Positions 62,001 to 64,000 of a stretch of DNA of 64,000 nucleotides are shown piece after piece. Position 1 is the stretch's first letter. Every line of letters begins with the position of its first letter. The stretch comes from Vitellaria paradoxa (lineage: Eukaryota; Streptophyta; Magnoliopsida; Ericales; Sapotaceae). The notes below the pieces were generated by a model. That model ran no database searches. It was not told where the DNA came from and was given only the letters and a program-made list of their open reading frames with translations. The position numbers were made by a program, and so were the translations under genes. The stretch lies in contig CM034233.1 in assembly GCA_019916065.1 (NCBI GenBank), positions 6,454,516 to 6,518,515 on the forward strand, written 5' to 3'.

Positions 62001-63006
62001 TGCAAGAAAAATAAGAACACATTACTAATTTTAAAGGGAGTGCCTGAAAGCGGTCATGGAAAAATACTTTCTAGATTTCAAGCTGAAAAACTTGGATATA
62101 AATTTAATGCCACGTGAAGAAAAATAGCAGGAACCAAAGCTTTTATCTCAACAGTAGCCTAGTAGGCATGATTTAGAATGACAAAAGTTCACTTTGGAAT
62201 AGAAAAGGATTTAGATTCCTCGAGGAGCTAAGATTCCTAGAACTACAAAAAATAAAAAATCCATCTAGATTACACTTTAAGCCTACTTGTTCATATTAGT
62301 TCGTGCAAATTTCTGTGCAGCAAGAAATTGAAACTATTAAGATGGAAGCATACCTTGATGCGGCCATAATGAAATCAAATAACCTTCATAAACCATTTCT
62401 TAGGATCATCAAAAATTGCATAAGAAAAACTCAAAAAGAGGAAGTGGGTTGAAAAAAATTAAAATAATAATAATAATTTTATGCTTAATTCAGTACCTAA
62501 TAAAATTCTCACACAATCCAGTAAAATAAAAGCAGAATTACAGATATTATCTCAAGATTCTAATACGATAATCATTGTTGCTCTTTCAAATTAAATCTAA
62601 AGAAATGTCTAGGCAACGACATTAATTAAAAATAACCTCAACAAAATTGGTGAACTTGGGATCTCTGTTCACGACCAACCGATGAACCTACAAACAAAAG
62701 TAGCGAAATTCAGAACCCTAAATTCGTCCACCATGAAACAATAATACCAAAGAAGGCGAAACCAAAAGATGAATATACCTCGTATTCGACCTTGTGCTTC
62801 TCAGATTCCTCAAGAGGAATGTAATACTTGGCAAGACGAGTCTTCCCTTGCCTGTTCTGGAGCAGAATGAACCGGATCTGCGATTCACAAACCAAGAAAA
62901 GAAGATTTCTCAGATACTTAAGAATTTAGCCAATTTTTTTCCCTTGATTCATTATTCCCGGGAAAATTTGTTGCAAAATCAGAGGAAATGTTATTGAGAG
63001 TACCAT
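59039..63006 (-). CDS. AP2S: AP-2 complex subunit sigma (sigma adaptin), 142 residues
   Basis: Small subunit of the AP-2 adaptor, which selects cargo and stabilises clathrin coats in endocytosis at the plasma membrane. Exons in coding order: 63006-63004 (ATG only), 62877-62779, 62687-62637, 61999-61826, 59550-59491, 59080-59039; sum 429 bases, 142 codons plus TAA, exactly the family length. Sequence landmarks: [88 protein letters not shown] and [12 protein letters not shown]. The short intron after the ATG was set because ATCCGGTTC follows a CGCAG acceptor and GCAAAAATG is followed by GTACTC. The 2.3-kb intron 59551-61825 hosts a SINE and a GC-richer block. Confidence 0.95.
60302..60486 (+). 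mobile_element. tRNA-derived SINE in an AP2S intron
   Basis: Box A TAGCCGTGTTGG (60315-60326; one mismatch to TRGCNNAGYNGG) and box B AGTTTGAATCC (60358-60368; two mismatches to GGTTCGANNCC) are 31 bases apart. The element ends in CACCAAAAAAA and is flanked by GATTACTTCGACA (60289-60301) and GATAACTTTGACA (60487-60499), a 13-base duplication with 11 matches. About 185 bp, on the strand opposite to AP2S. Confidence 0.7.
60500..61140. other. GC-richer block inside the AP2S intron
   Basis: Unlike the AT-rich intron around it, this block is rich in G and C, with CCCCTCCCCCCCCCCCTCGG at 60734-60753 and near-palindromic GGGGGAGGG/CCCCTCCCC. An 82-codon open frame at 60889-61137 has no known match in my reading. 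Its start (AATCCCCGGCTCTAGCG) resembles the start of the neighbouring SINE. Probably transposon-derived. Confidence 0.35.
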
Positions 63007-64000
63007 TTTTGCAACAGAAAGAGGCGAAAGAAAGCGAACAACAATCAAGAACTTATGTGCAGCGAGCGAAGGTCAGAGGAGATGAACAAACGATCAAGAA
63101 GTCGCAGGTTGGTATTTGCGAGACCGGGTCGGTCAGAAACTTGCAGGTGGTGCGGAAACTGTGTGTTGCGTGATCTGATAGCCGTTGATGTTTTTTGTAT
63201 CGACTTAATCAACGGTTACAGTTGAATCCAACGAGTTACCTGGTTCTATCCAAAGTTTGCACTCACTGAAACGATGTCGTTATATTTCAATCAGTAGTCA
63301 AGAAAAGTCGCCTGGACAGTAGCTGTTCAATTTTGGGAACTATTTTAACCGGCCCGCCAGGTCTAATTGAAACTACTCAAACGGGTCGGGTTTTTGGGTT
63401 ACATCTTCGATCGCTAGGGTAATTATTGTGTTTGAATTATTCAAATAATTTTAAGTTTTTAATAAAAATAAATTATCTAAATAGAAAATAGATAGTCAAA
63501 TTGAATTAAATGAAATTATCAAATTTGTCATATATATTTACATTAATAAATAGTCCATTTCTAATTTTAACAATGTTTCAAATTTCAAGTTTTATTTTTT
63601 ACAATTTTATTATGTATTTATATATATAAATAACTTATTCAATTTTTTATTCCGTGAAAACAATAATTGGAACTCAGTTAATATATAAATTGAGTCCCAA
63701 AATTTAATAAATATTAAATTAATAATAAATTAAAATTTCAATTCCATTCTATACGCCCATATAACTTTCACTGGTTTCATTGACTTCTTTTGCTCGGTGA
63801 ACAAGGCATAACTTTCCAAAATTAATAACATTCGGGGTATGTTACATTAGATGCGGGTAAACGTATAATGTACGTGGTTTTTTTAAGTAAATATATTTAT
63901 ATATTAATTTTAAATAAATTATCAAAAAAATTTTAAATAAAAATATTGAAAAACTTATAAAATATTAAATAATTTTAAATGGCATCCAAGTAAATAATTT
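63007..64000. other. AP2S 5' flank and AT-rich DNA to the window edge
   Basis: 63007-63180 is purine-rich leader and probable promoter of AP2S. From about 63420 to the end the DNA is AT-rich with no coding motif. Confidence 0.55.

Noticed and set aside
1..64000. CRISPR arrays, operons, phage or organellar insertions
   Set aside because: No spaced identical repeats, no bacterial gene layout, and no rRNA or organellar genes were seen.

Overview
This is nuclear DNA from a seed plant, almost certainly a woody-type eudicot. It is AT-rich, with intron-split genes using GT..AG borders, flavonoid and cytoskeletal genes of plant type, and plant transposon families in introns and intergenic DNA. I cannot name the species. 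There is no bacterial, viral, organellar or CRISPR content.

Layout. 1-5389 (+): the 3' two thirds of a LIN/CERBERUS-like U-box, ARM and WD40 E3 ubiquitin ligase. 7210-10417 (+): a divergent beta-tubulin gene whose frame is intact except for one in-frame TAA at codon 191. 11122-11225 (-): a candidate box C/D snoRNA behind a telo-box, TATA and site II promoter. 14743-16087 (-): an unknown protein with a short coiled coil and an EAR-like motif. 19421-21494 (-): flavanone 3-hydroxylase (F3H). 25520-27165 (-): an unknown coiled-coil protein. 31514-39848 (+): a cytosolic-type alkaline/neutral invertase whose last intron (about 6.1 kb) carries a degraded antisense Ty1/copia element. 41083-44782 (+): an ERD2-like (KDEL-receptor-like) membrane protein. 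53765-58144 (+): an unknown nuclear-type protein of about 713 residues. 59039-63006 (-): the AP-2 sigma adaptin, whose start codon sits alone at the end of its first exon.

All eleven-gene exon models except the tubulin close in frame when the exons listed are joined, which I used as the main check. The genes do not form one pathway; this is an ordinary eudicot gene neighbourhood with membrane trafficking (AP2S, ERD2-like), cytoskeleton (tubulin), sugar (invertase) and flavonoid (F3H) functions.

Between genes the DNA is AT-rich and full of short terminal-inverted-repeat elements, a hAT transposase relic, a hAT-type non-autonomous element with an 8-bp target duplication, a TRIM-like LTR remnant, a tRNA-derived SINE and many AT or GA microsatellites. 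No dramatically new system is evident. The strongest leads are the single nonsense codon in the tubulin, the snoRNA candidate with its promoter, and the transposon history of the invertase and AP2S introns.
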